A stretch of DNA of 64,000 nucleotides. Source: JAIOZK01 sp964468645. Its GTDB lineage: Bacteria; Bacteroidota; Bacteroidia; Bacteroidales; JAIOZK01. The stretch is taken from NCBI GenBank assembly GCA_964468645.1, contig CAYXUU010000005.1, positions 93,618-157,617 of the forward strand. The letters are read 5' to 3'. Shown here piece by piece: positions 51,925-60,826 of this stretch (positions within the stretch are counted from its first letter, which is position 1; each line of letters begins with the position of its first letter). The notes below the pieces were generated by a model. That model saw only the letters and a list, made by a program, of their open reading frames with translations. It was not told where the DNA came from and made no database searches. A program made the translations under genes and the position numbers.

Positions 51925-52812
51925 TTAAAAGGCAACGTTCTCTAGTGGATTAATAGGTGTTCCGTTATGCCATAGTTCAAAATGAAGATGCGGACCAGTT
52001 GACAATTCCCCTGTCTCTCCAACGATGGCGATTGGCTCCCCGGCTTTTACAAAACTCCCGACCTTTTTTAAAAGGGTGGAGTTGTGCTTATAAACCGAAA
52101 TGTAATTTCCCTGATGTTGTATTCCGATAACATAACCCGTATTCAGTGTCCAGTCAGAGAAAATAACCGTTCCGTCAAGGGTAGCTTTAACGGTTTCATT
52201 CTGACTGCTTACCACATCCACACCATAATGTTTGTCGATAAGATTAAAATGATTGGTTATGGATCCTTTTAAGGGTGTAAAAAAGTTGAATTCAGCTGAA
52301 GGATTAATCTCACCTGTACTATGGTTCTCATACATATAAAGATTGTATTGATTCTGTTGCTCATATTCAACTCTGAATAATGAATCTTGCGGAGAAATAT
52401 CCATTGTAATGGTATCGTAATTCAAGGCTGCATTTGGTTGTTCCACGATAGTATCCCCAAAATCATTTCCTGCTATAATGTTTTTAATAGTAGTCAGATA
52501 GACGTTTTTCTGCGTTACAATCCTTTCAAGTGAATCTGTCTTCCTTTGCAATTGATAAACCATTTTAGGAATGCGGGTATCCATATAACCAGGAATATAT
52601 TCCCGAAGAGGTGTAAAAGCTATTATTACAGTAGTTAATACAATCAGGATTATGGAAATGGTTCCCAGAAGAACAAAAACATTCAATCGGGTTAACCTGA
52701 AGGATAAGCGCTCTTCATAGGTTTCATCGTTCAGAATAACAAGACGGTATTTGTTTTTGAGTTTACGGTACCACTTTTTATTAGTACTATCTTTTTCTGA
52801 GAGCTTTCCCAT
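51925..52812 (-). CDS. M23 family (LytM-type) membrane-anchored metallopeptidase
   Basis: Envelope peptidoglycan endopeptidase or regulator of one. The 295 residues have a single transmembrane helix (about 47-69, LNVFLLGTISIILIVLTTVIIAF), a coiled-coil-prone periplasmic linker, and a C-terminal LytM domain (about 185-290) with HYGVDVVSS and TGPHLHFELWHNG; the His/Asp of HxxxD and the HxH motif needed for zinc are intact, so catalysis is possible. It is the first gene of the operon with dxr and rseP, with a gap of 9 bases. Confidence 0.9.
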   Translation of the reverse strand: MGKLSEKDSTNKKWYRKLKNKYRLVILNDETYEERLSFRLTRLNVFVLLGTISIILIVLTTVIIAFTPLREYIPGYMDTRIPKMVYQLQRKTDSLERIVTQKNVYLTTIKNIIAGNDFGDTIVEQPNAALNYDTITMDISPQDSLFRVEYEQQNQYNLYMYENHSTGEINPSAEFNFFTPLKGSITNHFNLIDKHYGVDVVSSQNETVKATLDGTVIFSDWTLNTGYVIGIQHQGNYISVYKHNSTLLKKVGSFVKAGEPIAIVGETGELSTGPHLHFELWHNGTPINPLENVAF

Positions 52813-52932
52813 TTATTATCTGTAGTTTTTAAGGGGCACAAAGATACAAATTTTGTTTCTGGGAAACGCTTTTGTTTTTATCGTAAAATGGGCGGTAATA
52901 ATTATTTTCATGGGTTTTCGGAAAAAATAAAA

Positions 52933-52940
52933 TATTTTTG
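52933..52940 (+). promoter_or_regulatory. -7 promoter box upstream of sprE
   Basis: TATTTTTG matches TAnnTTTG, 43 bases before the sprE start; no -33 TTG at the standard distance. Confidence 0.4.
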
Positions 52941-52983
52941 TGATTAAATAGTTATTTATCCAAATAAGACAACGCTCTGCAAC

Positions 52984-55605
52984 TTGGTCATCACAAAAAG
53001 ACACATACAATCCTCATTAACTCTGGTTCTTCTGGTATTTATTCTAAGCATTGTGGGTTGTTCTACAAAGAAAAACACATTCAATAGAAGGATGTTTCAT
53101 AACCTTACTTCTCACTACAACGCTTATTGGAATGGTAATGAGAGTTTTAAAGAAGGTGTTCTGGAACTGGAAAAGAAGGTATTTGACAACTATAATGTAA
53201 TTCTGCCAGTTTATAATTATGGTAAGAAAACTGTTGCACAATCGCTGAATCCCTATATGGACAAAGCCATTGAAAAAGCATCCATGGTTATTCAGCGTCA
53301 TTCGATGAAGTTTGGGGGTAGGGAATACGTTAGATGGATTGATGATTGTTATATGTTGATCGGCAAGTCTTATTTTTATAAGCAGGAGTTAGTAAGTGCC
53401 CGGCGTACCTTTAATTTTGTTGATAGTGAATATCCTGATAATGATGTCAGGTTTTCAGCACAAGTATGGCTTGCCAAAACATACAACCAGATGGAGCAAT
53501 TCGAAAAAGCAGAACCGCTTTTGAAAGGGTTGCAGGAGAAGGCCGATAATGGAGAGATACCATACCGGATCAGGAAGGAAATACCACTGGTACTGGCAAA
53601 CACTTATATTCTGCAGGAGAATTATGAAAAGGCGATCAACCCACTTTATGAAGGAATATCCCTGAACACAGAAAGGGATCTTGTAACACGCTTAAAATTT
53701 ATACTGGGTCAGATTTTACAGATGAATGGTGACCTGGATGATGCTTCAAAACAATATCTTGAAGTTATTAAACGTAATCCCCCTTACGAGATGGCTTTTC
53801 AGGCAAAAATAAATCTGGCCAGGTCGTATGATGCTCAAACAGGAAGCAGTGATCAGATTGTTAAAACCCTGAAAAAGATGCTGAAAGATTCCAAAAACAA
53901 GGAATTTCTTGATCAGGTCTATTTTGCCCTGGCCGAAGTGGCTTTTAAAGATCAGCAGGATACCCTCGGAATTAATTACCTGCGATTGTCGGTGGCAACA
54001 AGTACAAAAAACCCTTTCCAGAAAACCATGTCATCTTTACAACTTGGTGATATTTATTTTGAGGACAGTGATTATGAAAATGCAGGTGCATATTATGATA
54101 CGGCTATGCAATCCATTCCTGAAGATTATCCTGAAATTGAGATAATTAAGGAGAGGGCAGATGTACTGGCCGAACTCGTTGATAATCTTATTACGGTTCA
54201 ACTTGAAGATAGTTTACAATACCTGGCTGGATTATCGGAAGAGGCCCGATTTGATATAATCGATAATATCATCGCCGAAGTTATTGCCGAAGAGCAAAAG
54301 CAACAGGAGGATGAGTTATTCCGCCAGCAAAATATGTTCGACCAGCAGCAGGGAGGATTTGATGCAGGCAATACGCAGGGTGCATGGTACTTTTATAATA
54401 TGGGAACCAAAAGCCAGGGATTTAATGATTTCAAACAAAAATGGGGCAATCGTAAACTGGAAGACCTGTGGAGATTGTCGAATAAAACCGTATTCAGCTT
54501 TGAAGAACAGGGAGAGGATTTATTGGCAGCCGGAGATTCAGTTCCTGGAGATTCGACGGTTATGAGATCGATGGATCCTAAATCGCGGGATTACTATCTT
54601 CAAAACATTCCGCTTACAGAGGATAAAATGCAAGCCTCGAATGCGAAGCTGATTGATGCCTTTTTTAATCTTGGAAGTTTGTATAGGGAGGGCCTGAATG
54701 ATTACCCCCGTTCAGTGGAATCATATTTAACACTTTTACAAAGGTTTCCTGACAATAAATATCTGCTTGAATCTTATTATAATCTGTATAAAATTTATGA
54801 AACACTGGGTGATGTTGAAAACATGAATTTCTATAAGAATCTTATACTGACCAATTACCCGGAGAGTGATTTTGCTAAAGTTATTGAAAACCCCAACTAT
54901 TTCAAGGAGTTGGCAGAGAAGCAAAACGAGGCTGCAAAGCTTTACGAAAAAACCTATAATGCTTTCAAAGATGGTCAGTACTTTCTGGTGATTAATTATG
55001 GTGATCTGGCAATGACAACATATTCAGATACCAACCTGCTGCCCAAGTTTGAGTATCTCAGAGCCCTGTCATTAGGGAAAATTGAAGTTGTTGATACACT
55101 TGCAGCTGCATTGCAGCAACTTGTTTCAAATTATCCCAGCAGTGAGGTTACGCCGCTTGCAATGAATATCCTTAAAAATATAAGGGGTGAACTACAGCGT
55201 GAAGAGGCAGAGGTGGAAGAGGTATTGGTCAGCCCTTATGAATACAATCCCGAAGATCCACATTTCTTTGTTGTTATCGCCAGAAGGGATAGTGTTAATG
55301 TTTCGGCGCTGAAAGTCAGGTTATCCGATTTTGATAAAAATTATTTTAGCCTCAGGAAATTAAATATAAACAGCATTTTACTTGATCCTAAAAGGCAAAT
55401 GGTTACCGTAGGTAATTTTGTCAATGCATCGGATGCAATAAATTATCTGGAGGTTATTGCCAATGATGAATATGTTTTCGGGAATATAAGACGAATAAAC
55501 TATCAGATTTTTGTGGTCTCAACCTCAAATTATCCCATCTTTTACAATGATAAGGACGTAAGCGTTTATCTTAAGTTCTTTGATAAATACTACAAAAGGA
55601 AATAA
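52984..55605 (+). CDS. sprE: Gliding/T9SS lipoprotein SprE (PorW), TPR-containing
   Basis: Lipoprotein of type IX secretion that links the periplasmic GldKN ring to the translocon. The 873 residues have a lipoprotein signal ending LSIVGC (Cys26), directly followed by STKKNTFNRRMFHNLTSHYNAYWNGNESFKEG, the conserved start of SprE/PorW proteins. TPR repeats fill about 100-350 and 540-700; a Gln-rich segment lies at about 435-460 and a SPOR-like/helical C-terminal domain ends the protein. A TTG start is used; no better start lies upstream. The position outside the porP-gldKLMN operon is normal. The assignment relies on the N-terminal signature and context with bactofilin. Confidence 0.85.
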   Translation: MVITKRHIQSSLTLVLLVFILSIVGCSTKKNTFNRRMFHNLTSHYNAYWNGNESFKEGVLELEKKVFDNYNVILPVYNYGKKTVAQSLNPYMDKAIEKASMVIQRHSMKFGGREYVRWIDDCYMLIGKSYFYKQELVSARRTFNFVDSEYPDNDVRFSAQVWLAKTYNQMEQFEKAEPLLKGLQEKADNGEIPYRIRKEIPLVLANTYILQENYEKAINPLYEGISLNTERDLVTRLKFILGQILQMNGDLDDASKQYLEVIKRNPPYEMAFQAKINLARSYDAQTGSSDQIVKTLKKMLKDSKNKEFLDQVYFALAEVAFKDQQDTLGINYLRLSVATSTKNPFQKTMSSLQLGDIYFEDSDYENAGAYYDTAMQSIPEDYPEIEIIKERADVLAELVDNLITVQLEDSLQYLAGLSEEARFDIIDNIIAEVIAEEQKQQEDELFRQQNMFDQQQGGFDAGNTQGAWYFYNMGTKSQGFNDFKQKWGNRKLEDLWRLSNKTVFSFEEQGEDLLAAGDSVPGDSTVMRSMDPKSRDYYLQNIPLTEDKMQASNAKLIDAFFNLGSLYREGLNDYPRSVESYLTLLQRFPDNKYLLESYYNLYKIYETLGDVENMNFYKNLILTNYPESDFAKVIENPNYFKELAEKQNEAAKLYEKTYNAFKDGQYFLVINYGDLAMTTYSDTNLLPKFEYLRALSLGKIEVVDTLAAALQQLVSNYPSSEVTPLAMNILKNIRGELQREEAEVEEVLVSPYEYNPEDPHFFVVIARRDSVNVSALKVRLSDFDKNYFSLRKLNINSILLDPKRQMVTVGNFVNASDAINYLEVIANDEYVFGNIRRINYQIFVVSTSNYPIFYNDKDVSVYLKFFDKYYKRK

Positions 55606-55635
55606 AGGAAGTCAAAATATAAAGGGAAATTTATT

Positions 55636-56043
55636 ATGGCAAAAATGCAAACATCAGACAACCATCAGGTAAACTTATTGGGCGCCGGTACAACCGTAAA
55701 GGGTGATATTGAATCTAATGGTGATTTCAGGATAGATGGTAAACTTATCGGATCGATTAGCTCAAAAGGTAAAGTCGTGGTTGGAACAACAGGTAATGTT
55801 GAAGGAGAAGTTATATGCCAGAATGCTGATATCTCCGGAAAAATGAAAGCCAAAATCGAAGTCAGGGAACTACTTTCGCTAAAAGCATCAGCTGACCTTA
55901 ACGGTGATATATTAACGGGAAAACTTGCAATTGAACCTGGGGCAAAATTCTCAGGCACCTGTGAAATGGGCGATGGCAAACAAAAAGCCAACCTATATAA
56001 GTCGTTGAATGAGCAACCAGGACCAAAAGAAAAAACTGCTTGA
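55636..56043 (+). CDS. Bactofilin (polymer-forming cytoskeletal protein)
   Basis: Self-assembling beta-helical filament protein that scaffolds envelope processes. The 135 residues show the DUF583 pattern: NLLGAGTTVKGDIESNGDFRIDGKLIGSISSKGKVVVG, with repeated G-x-hydrophobic-x-G turns, up to about residue 108, and a polar tail. It lies 30 bases after sprE and its 3' end overlaps the following gene by 35 bases. Confidence 0.93.
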   Translation: MAKMQTSDNHQVNLLGAGTTVKGDIESNGDFRIDGKLIGSISSKGKVVVGTTGNVEGEVICQNADISGKMKAKIEVRELLSLKASADLNGDILTGKLAIEPGAKFSGTCEMGDGKQKANLYKSLNEQPGPKEKTA

Positions 56044-56233
56044 GGGTTATGCCAGGTACACTACCATTGCATTTCAAATGCTGGTAATAATTCTGGCAGG
56101 TGTTTTTGGAGGTGTGCAGCTTGATAAAGTTGTGAACTGGAAAATGCCCGTATTTACCCTGGTGCTTTCCTTCTTGTCCGTTATTCTGGCCATCTATTAT
56201 GTTACCAGGGATTTATTAAAAAAGAAAAAATGA
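56009..56233 (+). CDS. AtpZ/AtpI family membrane protein
   Basis: A 74-residue two-helix membrane protein (helices about 18-36, TTIAFQMLVIILAGVFGGV, and about 46-65) of the AtpZ/AtpI family, normally linked to F0F1 ATP synthase assembly or magnesium supply. It begins inside bactofilin (35-base overlap). In many Bacteroidota this gene is followed, after one more membrane gene, by atpB; here the ATP synthase genes do not follow. Function in this organism is therefore inferred only. Confidence 0.8.
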   Translation: MSNQDQKKKLLEGYARYTTIAFQMLVIILAGVFGGVQLDKVVNWKMPVFTLVLSFLSVILAIYYVTRDLLKKKK

Positions 56234-56613
56234 GAAAGCAATTACAACGGTTTATCATCAATCTTCTGATCTTTACAATTATCTTTGCCATACCGGGAAT
56301 TCTTTTTTCGGTGTATGCCCCTGATCATTATGTTACTCCGGCATTGCCATACCTTTATTTCCTGTTTTTTGGAATAAGCCTGCTGACCTATTATTTGATA
56401 TCATCCAGTTTAGAAAAGAAAATTAGCCGTTTCGTTAATATCTATATGATCAGTACCTTTATCAGGTTGGTACTTTTTGCGATTATAATTGTGATTTACG
56501 TATTCCTGAATAAACAAGACGCAATCCCTTTTATAATTACCTTCTTTATTTTCTATTTGTTTTATACATCCTTTGAGGTTATTTCAATTTTGAAGATATC
56601 AGGCAATCGATAA
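56230..56613 (+). CDS. Four-helix membrane protein (ATP synthase-associated position)
   Basis: A 127-residue hydrophobic protein with four predicted transmembrane helices (about 8-28, 38-59, 70-92 and 99-119). Its ATG overlaps the AtpZ stop (ATGA), implying translational coupling. It has the size and location of the small membrane proteins found between atpZ and atpB in the phylum (DUF6168-like), but I cannot assign the family firmly. No atpB follows. Confidence 0.65.
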   Translation: MRKQLQRFIINLLIFTIIFAIPGILFSVYAPDHYVTPALPYLYFLFFGISLLTYYLISSSLEKKISRFVNIYMISTFIRLVLFAIIIVIYVFLNKQDAIPFIITFFIFYLFYTSFEVISILKISGNR

Positions 56614-56665
56614 TTAGCTGTTTTTTTCTATTTTCGCATTATGCTCTCAAAAATGTAAATTATTT

Positions 56666-57685
56666 ATGAGGATTACCAATGTAATTGTCTTATTCCTTTT
56701 ATTGATAATATCCATTGAGACTTTTTGCCAGGATTCGACGGTTAAGCTGAAGTATGACAAATCATATATTCATTCCTATACCGACCAGATAACATCCCGT
56801 TTCTATCTGCTTAGAGAACAGATTGGTTTTCAGATTCGTCCTGCTTACAGGAATCAAACTGTGAATTATAGAGCGAATATCGGAGTGAAAATTGGCCTGG
56901 CAGCAATCTATAAATGGTATGGGGTAGGTCTTGCTATAAAGATGCCCTTCGTTGGCACTGGTAACGATATCAGGGGTAAATCCTCAATTATCGATTTAAG
57001 AATCAATGCTTATGGCAGGGCACTTGCTGCTGAACTTTCCTATTCTGATTATAAGGGCTTTTATATGCAGAATACAGATGCACTTTATAATCATTGGCAA
57101 ACTGGTGATCCAAAGTATATTCGTCCGGATATGAGGATCCTGGCCTATGGGGGAATTTTTTATTACATTCCAAATTTTAAAAAACATTCATTTAGAGCTG
57201 CCTATCTCCAGAATGAAAGACAGAAAAAAAGTAGCGGTTCCCTATTGGTTGTTCCATCCTTTTTGCATGCCAGGCTAGGTGCCGATTCATCGGTAGTTCC
57301 AGCAGTTTTTGCTGAAAAATATGATATTCCCCCCAATGAGCATATAATAGATGGTAAATTCTATACAATTGGACTCTCGATTGGTTACTCATATACTTTT
57401 GTATTCCTGGAATATTTTTACATAAATATGTCTATTGTCCCTGGTGCATTTGTAAGGGTAAGGAATTACGAAACTACCTGGGATACAAGGGAAGATACCA
57501 AGATAATAGCACTATGGCTCGCAAGGGCTGCCATCGGTTATAATGCTGATAAATTCTATATTGGGGCCGGTGGCGTATTCGGCTTTAACAATGCCCCCTT
57601 TCCGGAAGGTAATTTAAGTTTTCAATTTGACCTGAACCAGTACAGATTCTGGGTAGGGACCCGCTTTGGCGTCAAAAAGAAATAA
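56666..57685 (+). CDS. DUF4421 family outer-membrane protein
   Basis: A 339-residue protein with a signal peptide (1 to about 21, ending ETFCQ) and a beta-barrel-like pattern of alternating aromatic strands to the end (QYRFWVGTRFGVKKK). It starts DSTVKLKYDKSYIHSYTDQITSRFYLLREQIGF and fits the Bacteroidota DUF4421 family, whose function is unknown. It stands between the AtpZ pair and the pterin genes; nothing indicates a functional link. A barrel in the outer membrane is the probable location. Confidence 0.75.
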   Translation: MRITNVIVLFLLLIISIETFCQDSTVKLKYDKSYIHSYTDQITSRFYLLREQIGFQIRPAYRNQTVNYRANIGVKIGLAAIYKWYGVGLAIKMPFVGTGNDIRGKSSIIDLRINAYGRALAAELSYSDYKGFYMQNTDALYNHWQTGDPKYIRPDMRILAYGGIFYYIPNFKKHSFRAAYLQNERQKKSSGSLLVVPSFLHARLGADSSVVPAVFAEKYDIPPNEHIIDGKFYTIGLSIGYSYTFVFLEYFYINMSIVPGAFVRVRNYETTWDTREDTKIIALWLARAAIGYNADKFYIGAGGVFGFNNAPFPEGNLSFQFDLNQYRFWVGTRFGVKKK

Positions 57686-57718
57686 AAAATTATTAATCAG
57701 TCGATATCCTATATTTTG

Positions 57719-57726
57719 TACATTTG
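57719..57726 (+). promoter_or_regulatory. -7 promoter box upstream of the pterin operon
   Basis: TACATTTG matches TAnnTTTG and would start a transcript about 14 bases before the GTG start of the PTPS gene. Confidence 0.4.
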
Positions 57727-57746
57727 ACATTCAATAAATCCAGCTT

Positions 57747-58178
57747 GTGATATTTATAACCCGAAGAGAAAGATTTAATGCTGCACACAGGCTTTTTCGC
57801 CCTGATTATTCAGATGCGAAAAACCTTGAAGTGTTTGGTAAATGTTCAAGCCCTAACTGGCATGGACACAATTATGAACTATTTGTCACGGTAAAAGGTA
57901 AAGTAAATCCACAAACCGGATTTCTCGTAAATCTCAAAGAGTTAAGCCGGATAATTAATGAAAGGATTATTTCAGAGATAGATCATAAAAATATAAACCT
58001 GGATGTTGGTTTTATGCAAGGAAAATATGCATCTACAGAAAACCTTGCTATTGCAATCTGGGAACAACTTGAGGATGAAATAAATATAATGGGTGCTGAA
58101 TTACATTGTATTAAAGTTTGTGAATCGGAAAATAATTATGCAGAATATTTCGGAGGTGATTATGGAAGAGAAGAGTAA
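57747..58178 (+). CDS. 6-pyruvoyl-tetrahydropterin synthase, eukaryote-like type
   Basis: Zinc enzyme that converts 7,8-dihydroneopterin triphosphate to 6-pyruvoyl-tetrahydropterin (biopterin route) or, in the QueD subgroup, to 6-carboxytetrahydropterin (queuosine route). The 143 residues show RRERFNAAHRL with the first zinc His, FGKCSSPNWHGHNY with the catalytic Cys and the HGH zinc pair, DHKNINLD and TENLAIAIWEQL. The Cys-x5-HGH spacing and surrounding residues follow animal PTPS (FGKCNNPNGHGHNY in the rat enzyme) rather than short QueD forms (C-x3-HGH). The start is GTG. The gene overlaps folE by 17 bases, so both act in one pterin pathway. Confidence 0.88.
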   Translation: MIFITRRERFNAAHRLFRPDYSDAKNLEVFGKCSSPNWHGHNYELFVTVKGKVNPQTGFLVNLKELSRIINERIISEIDHKNINLDVGFMQGKYASTENLAIAIWEQLEDEINIMGAELHCIKVCESENNYAEYFGGDYGREE

Positions 58179-58815
58179 AAAGATACTTGAAAGAATGTAT
58201 TATAAGGAAAATGGCGAAATTAACTATGAGCAGATTGAGAGTCACAATAAGGAAATAGTGATTAGAATTAGTGACCATTACAAAGGAGTTCTTGATCTTT
58301 TGGGTGAAGATACCTCGCGTGAAGGATTATTGGATACACCTGTCAGGGTTGCGAAAGCAATGCAGTTCCTGACACATGGGTACAATATTGATCCGGAAAA
58401 AATTCTGGCGTCGGCGAAATTCAGGGAGGATTACAGGGAAATGGTTATTGTGAAAGACATTGAGATCTATTCAATGTGTGAACATCATATGATACCTTTC
58501 ATCGGGAAAGCCCATGTGGCTTATATTCCTGATAAGTATATTACAGGATTAAGTAAAATTGCCCGCGTAGTTGAAGCCTATTCACGCCGGCTGCAGGTTC
58601 AGGAAAGGCTAACAAGGCAAATTAAAGAAGCCATTCAGAAAACCCTGAAACCTCTTGGTGTTGCCGTCGTCATCGAAGCACAGCATCTGTGTATGGCCAT
58701 GAGAGGGGTTCAGAAACAAAATTCGGTTACGACTACTTCTGATTTTACCGGGGCTTTCGAACGTGAAAAAACCCGGGAAGAATTTATTCATTTAATCGGA
58801 TCCAGGCTGCATTAA
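58162..58815 (+). CDS. folE: GTP cyclohydrolase I (FolE, type IA)
   Basis: Zinc enzyme converting GTP to 7,8-dihydroneopterin triphosphate, the first step for folate and biopterin. From the ATG at 58162, preceded by a strong GGAGGTGAT, it has 217 residues: EDTSREGLLDTPVRVAKAM, the zinc motif SMCEHHMIPFIGKAH, the GLSKIARVVEAYSRRLQVQERLT stretch, the second zinc ligand in QHLCMAMRGVQ and KTREEFIHLI at the C-terminus. The open frame starts further up (58093), but the overlap with PTPS and the ribosome-binding site favour 58162. Coupled with PTPS upstream. Confidence 0.97.
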   Translation: MEEKSKKILERMYYKENGEINYEQIESHNKEIVIRISDHYKGVLDLLGEDTSREGLLDTPVRVAKAMQFLTHGYNIDPEKILASAKFREDYREMVIVKDIEIYSMCEHHMIPFIGKAHVAYIPDKYITGLSKIARVVEAYSRRLQVQERLTRQIKEAIQKTLKPLGVAVVIEAQHLCMAMRGVQKQNSVTTTSDFTGAFEREKTREEFIHLIGSRLH

Positions 58816-58850
58816 ACTTTAACTTTGCACAAGGTTACTTTTACCATTGT

Positions 58851-59027
58851 TAATTATCCCAAATAATGCATTAGAAAAGGACTAATGCATAACGATTAAG
58901 AAGCTGTAAGCATTTCATCATAAATTAATATTCACCTGAATGATGAAATGCAACATCTTCTAAATCGGGATAATCCCAACTAATGCATTGGTTCATTTCA
59001 ATCCCAATGCATAATTTGGGATTATTA
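58851..59027. repeat. Palindromic intergenic element of about 177 bp
   Basis: Nested inverted repeats fill this gap. Outer arms 58851-58872 and 59006-59027 (TAATTATCCCAAATAATGCATT and near-complement) pair almost perfectly; inner arms 58881-58921 and 58940-58991 pair around an 18-base loop through ATGATGAAATGC, CTTCT, ATCG and ATGCATT blocks, with asymmetric bulges including GGATAATCCC. The rest of the 279 bases between folE and the next gene is noncoding. Confidence 0.7.
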
Positions 59028-59094
59028 ATACAGGAAATAAATTCCTTGAAATAATTGAGACTATTGAACGTTTAATTCAAAACTTTGAAATATT

Positions 59095-59835
59095 ATGAAT
59101 TTGATGACCAATCAAAAAGATTATGAATTAAATACCGGTTATGCTGAAACCCGGTCACTGGCAAAGTCTTTTATGTCCAATGTGTTTTTATGGATGTTTT
59201 TTGCACTGGGAGTTACTGCTGTTGTTTCATACTTTTTTGCTACCAACCAGCAATTGATGAGCCTTATTTATCAGCAAACACAAACAGGTATTAGAATTAC
59301 AACACTTGGATGGGTAGTATTTCTTGCACCTTTTGGCTTTGTATTATTGATGTCGTTTGGTTTTCAGAGGCTTTCTGCATCAGCTATGACTTTGCTGTTT
59401 GTTGTTTTTGCTATTTTACTTGGAATGAGCCTCAGTTCAATATTCCTAACTTATGATATCGGTAGTATTTTTAAGGCATTTGTTGTTGCATCAGGGATGT
59501 TTGGGATTATGTCGGTTATTGGATATACCACAAAAACCGATTTAACCAAACTGGGTTCAATATTATATATGGCATTAATCGGAATTATCATTGCCATGGT
59601 GGTTAACTGGTTTCTGGGTAGTGCGCAACTTGATTATATCATCAGCATTTTTGGAGTGATCATTTTCACCGGATTAACGGCTTATGATGTTCAGAAATTA
59701 AAAAGGATAGGAATGGGTATAGGATATGATAATGAAACAACCAGGAAGCTTGTAATTATGGGTGCATTATCACTCTATCTTGACTTTGTTAATTTATTCT
59801 TATTTTTGTTGCGGCTTTTTGGTAGCAGAAAATAA
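59095..59835 (+). CDS. Bax inhibitor-1/YccA family membrane protein
   Basis: Seven-helix membrane protein of the BI-1 (LFG/YccA/YbhL) family; bacterial members leak calcium or modulate the FtsH protease. The 246 residues start after a short N-terminus with FMSNVFLWMFFALGVTAVVSYFFA, and hold helices to LYLDFVNLFLFLLRLFGSRK; DFVNLFLFLLRLFG at the C-terminus is the family's conserved end, with the Asp near the last helix. Single gene downstream of the palindrome. Confidence 0.93.
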   Translation: MNLMTNQKDYELNTGYAETRSLAKSFMSNVFLWMFFALGVTAVVSYFFATNQQLMSLIYQQTQTGIRITTLGWVVFLAPFGFVLLMSFGFQRLSASAMTLLFVVFAILLGMSLSSIFLTYDIGSIFKAFVVASGMFGIMSVIGYTTKTDLTKLGSILYMALIGIIIAMVVNWFLGSAQLDYIISIFGVIIFTGLTAYDVQKLKRIGMGIGYDNETTRKLVIMGALSLYLDFVNLFLFLLRLFGSRK

Positions 59836-59921
59836 AATATTCAAAAAATCTAAAAGTATAGAATTAAAGTTTTATCTCCAGTTAGTATCTGCGATTTTAA
59901 TTTAAATCAAATTTCAAGATT

Positions 59922-60800
59922 ATGAAGGCATTCGTTTTCCCCGGTCAGGGGGCTCAATTTGTTGGTATGGGTAAAGACCTCTACGAAAACTCACCTCTAG
60001 CAAAGGAATTATTTGAAAAAGCAAACAGCATACTTAAATTCAGGATAACAGATATCATGTTTGAAGGTACTGATGAAGATCTCAGACAAACCAATGTTAC
60101 TCAACCTTCTATTTTTCTTCATTCGGTAATACTTGCTAAAACCATGGGTGAGGATTTTAAACCTGATATGGTTGCCGGCCATTCCCTGGGTGAGTTTTCA
60201 GCGCTTGTGGCAAATAAAACATTATTATTTGAAGATGGCTTAAGACTGGTTGCTGCCAGGGCAGGGGCTATGCAAAAAGCCTGTAAACTGAATCCTTCCA
60301 CTATGGCTGCCATCATTGGCCTTGATGACAAGACTGTTGAAAAGGTAATGGAACAAATAAAGGATGAAGTGGTCGTTCCGGCCAATTATAATTCACCCGG
60401 CCAGCTTGTTATTTCAGGATCAATGGAGGGAATCAGGATTGCTTGTGAAAAAATGACGGAAGCCGGGGCAAAAAGAGCTATCCCGCTGAAAGTTGGTGGT
60501 GCATTCCATTCACCACTTATGGAACCGGCCCGTGTGGAACTGGCAGAAGCGATTAAAAATACAAAATTCAGTCATGGTACCTGTCCGATCTACCAGAATG
60601 TTACAGGGCAGTCGGTAACCGATCCTGAAATTATCAAAACAAACCTGATCTCTCAGTTAACTTCTCCGGTACGCTGGACTCAGATCATGAAAAATATGGT
60701 TGCCGATGGTGCTAAGGAAATCATTGAAGTAGGACCAGGAACAGTATTACAGGGATTGTTCAGAAAGCTGGATAAGAATTTGATTACACGCAGCGCCTAA
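59922..60800 (+). CDS. fabD: Malonyl-CoA:ACP transacylase
   Basis: Transfers malonyl from CoA to acyl carrier protein at the start of fatty acid synthesis. The 292 residues begin FVFPGQGAQFVGMG, with the nucleophile Ser88 in AGHSLGEFSALVA, the catalytic His in VGGAFHSPLM and QNVTGQ followed by EVGPGTVLQGLFRK at the C-terminus. The stop codon (60798-60800) is also the first base triplet of the 7-nt repeat array flanking the next element. Confidence 0.97.
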   Translation: MKAFVFPGQGAQFVGMGKDLYENSPLAKELFEKANSILKFRITDIMFEGTDEDLRQTNVTQPSIFLHSVILAKTMGEDFKPDMVAGHSLGEFSALVANKTLLFEDGLRLVAARAGAMQKACKLNPSTMAAIIGLDDKTVEKVMEQIKDEVVVPANYNSPGQLVISGSMEGIRIACEKMTEAGAKRAIPLKVGGAFHSPLMEPARVELAEAIKNTKFSHGTCPIYQNVTGQSVTDPEIIKTNLISQLTSPVRWTQIMKNMVADGAKEIIEVGPGTVLQGLFRKLDKNLITRSA

Positions 60801-60826
60801 TTGGTTATTAGTCATTGGTCATTAGG
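60798..60826. repeat. Left flank: AATGACC-type 7-nt repeats (inverted)
   Basis: On the minus strand three or so units read AATGACC, AATGACT, AATAACC. They run from the fabD stop codon into the end of the four-helix-bundle gene, and are inverted relative to the array at 61233-61285. Confidence 0.8.

Noticed and set aside
57686..57746. PreQ1 or THF riboswitch before the PTPS-folE genes
   Set aside because: Only 61 bases with a -7 promoter box close to the start; no room or structure for a riboswitch.
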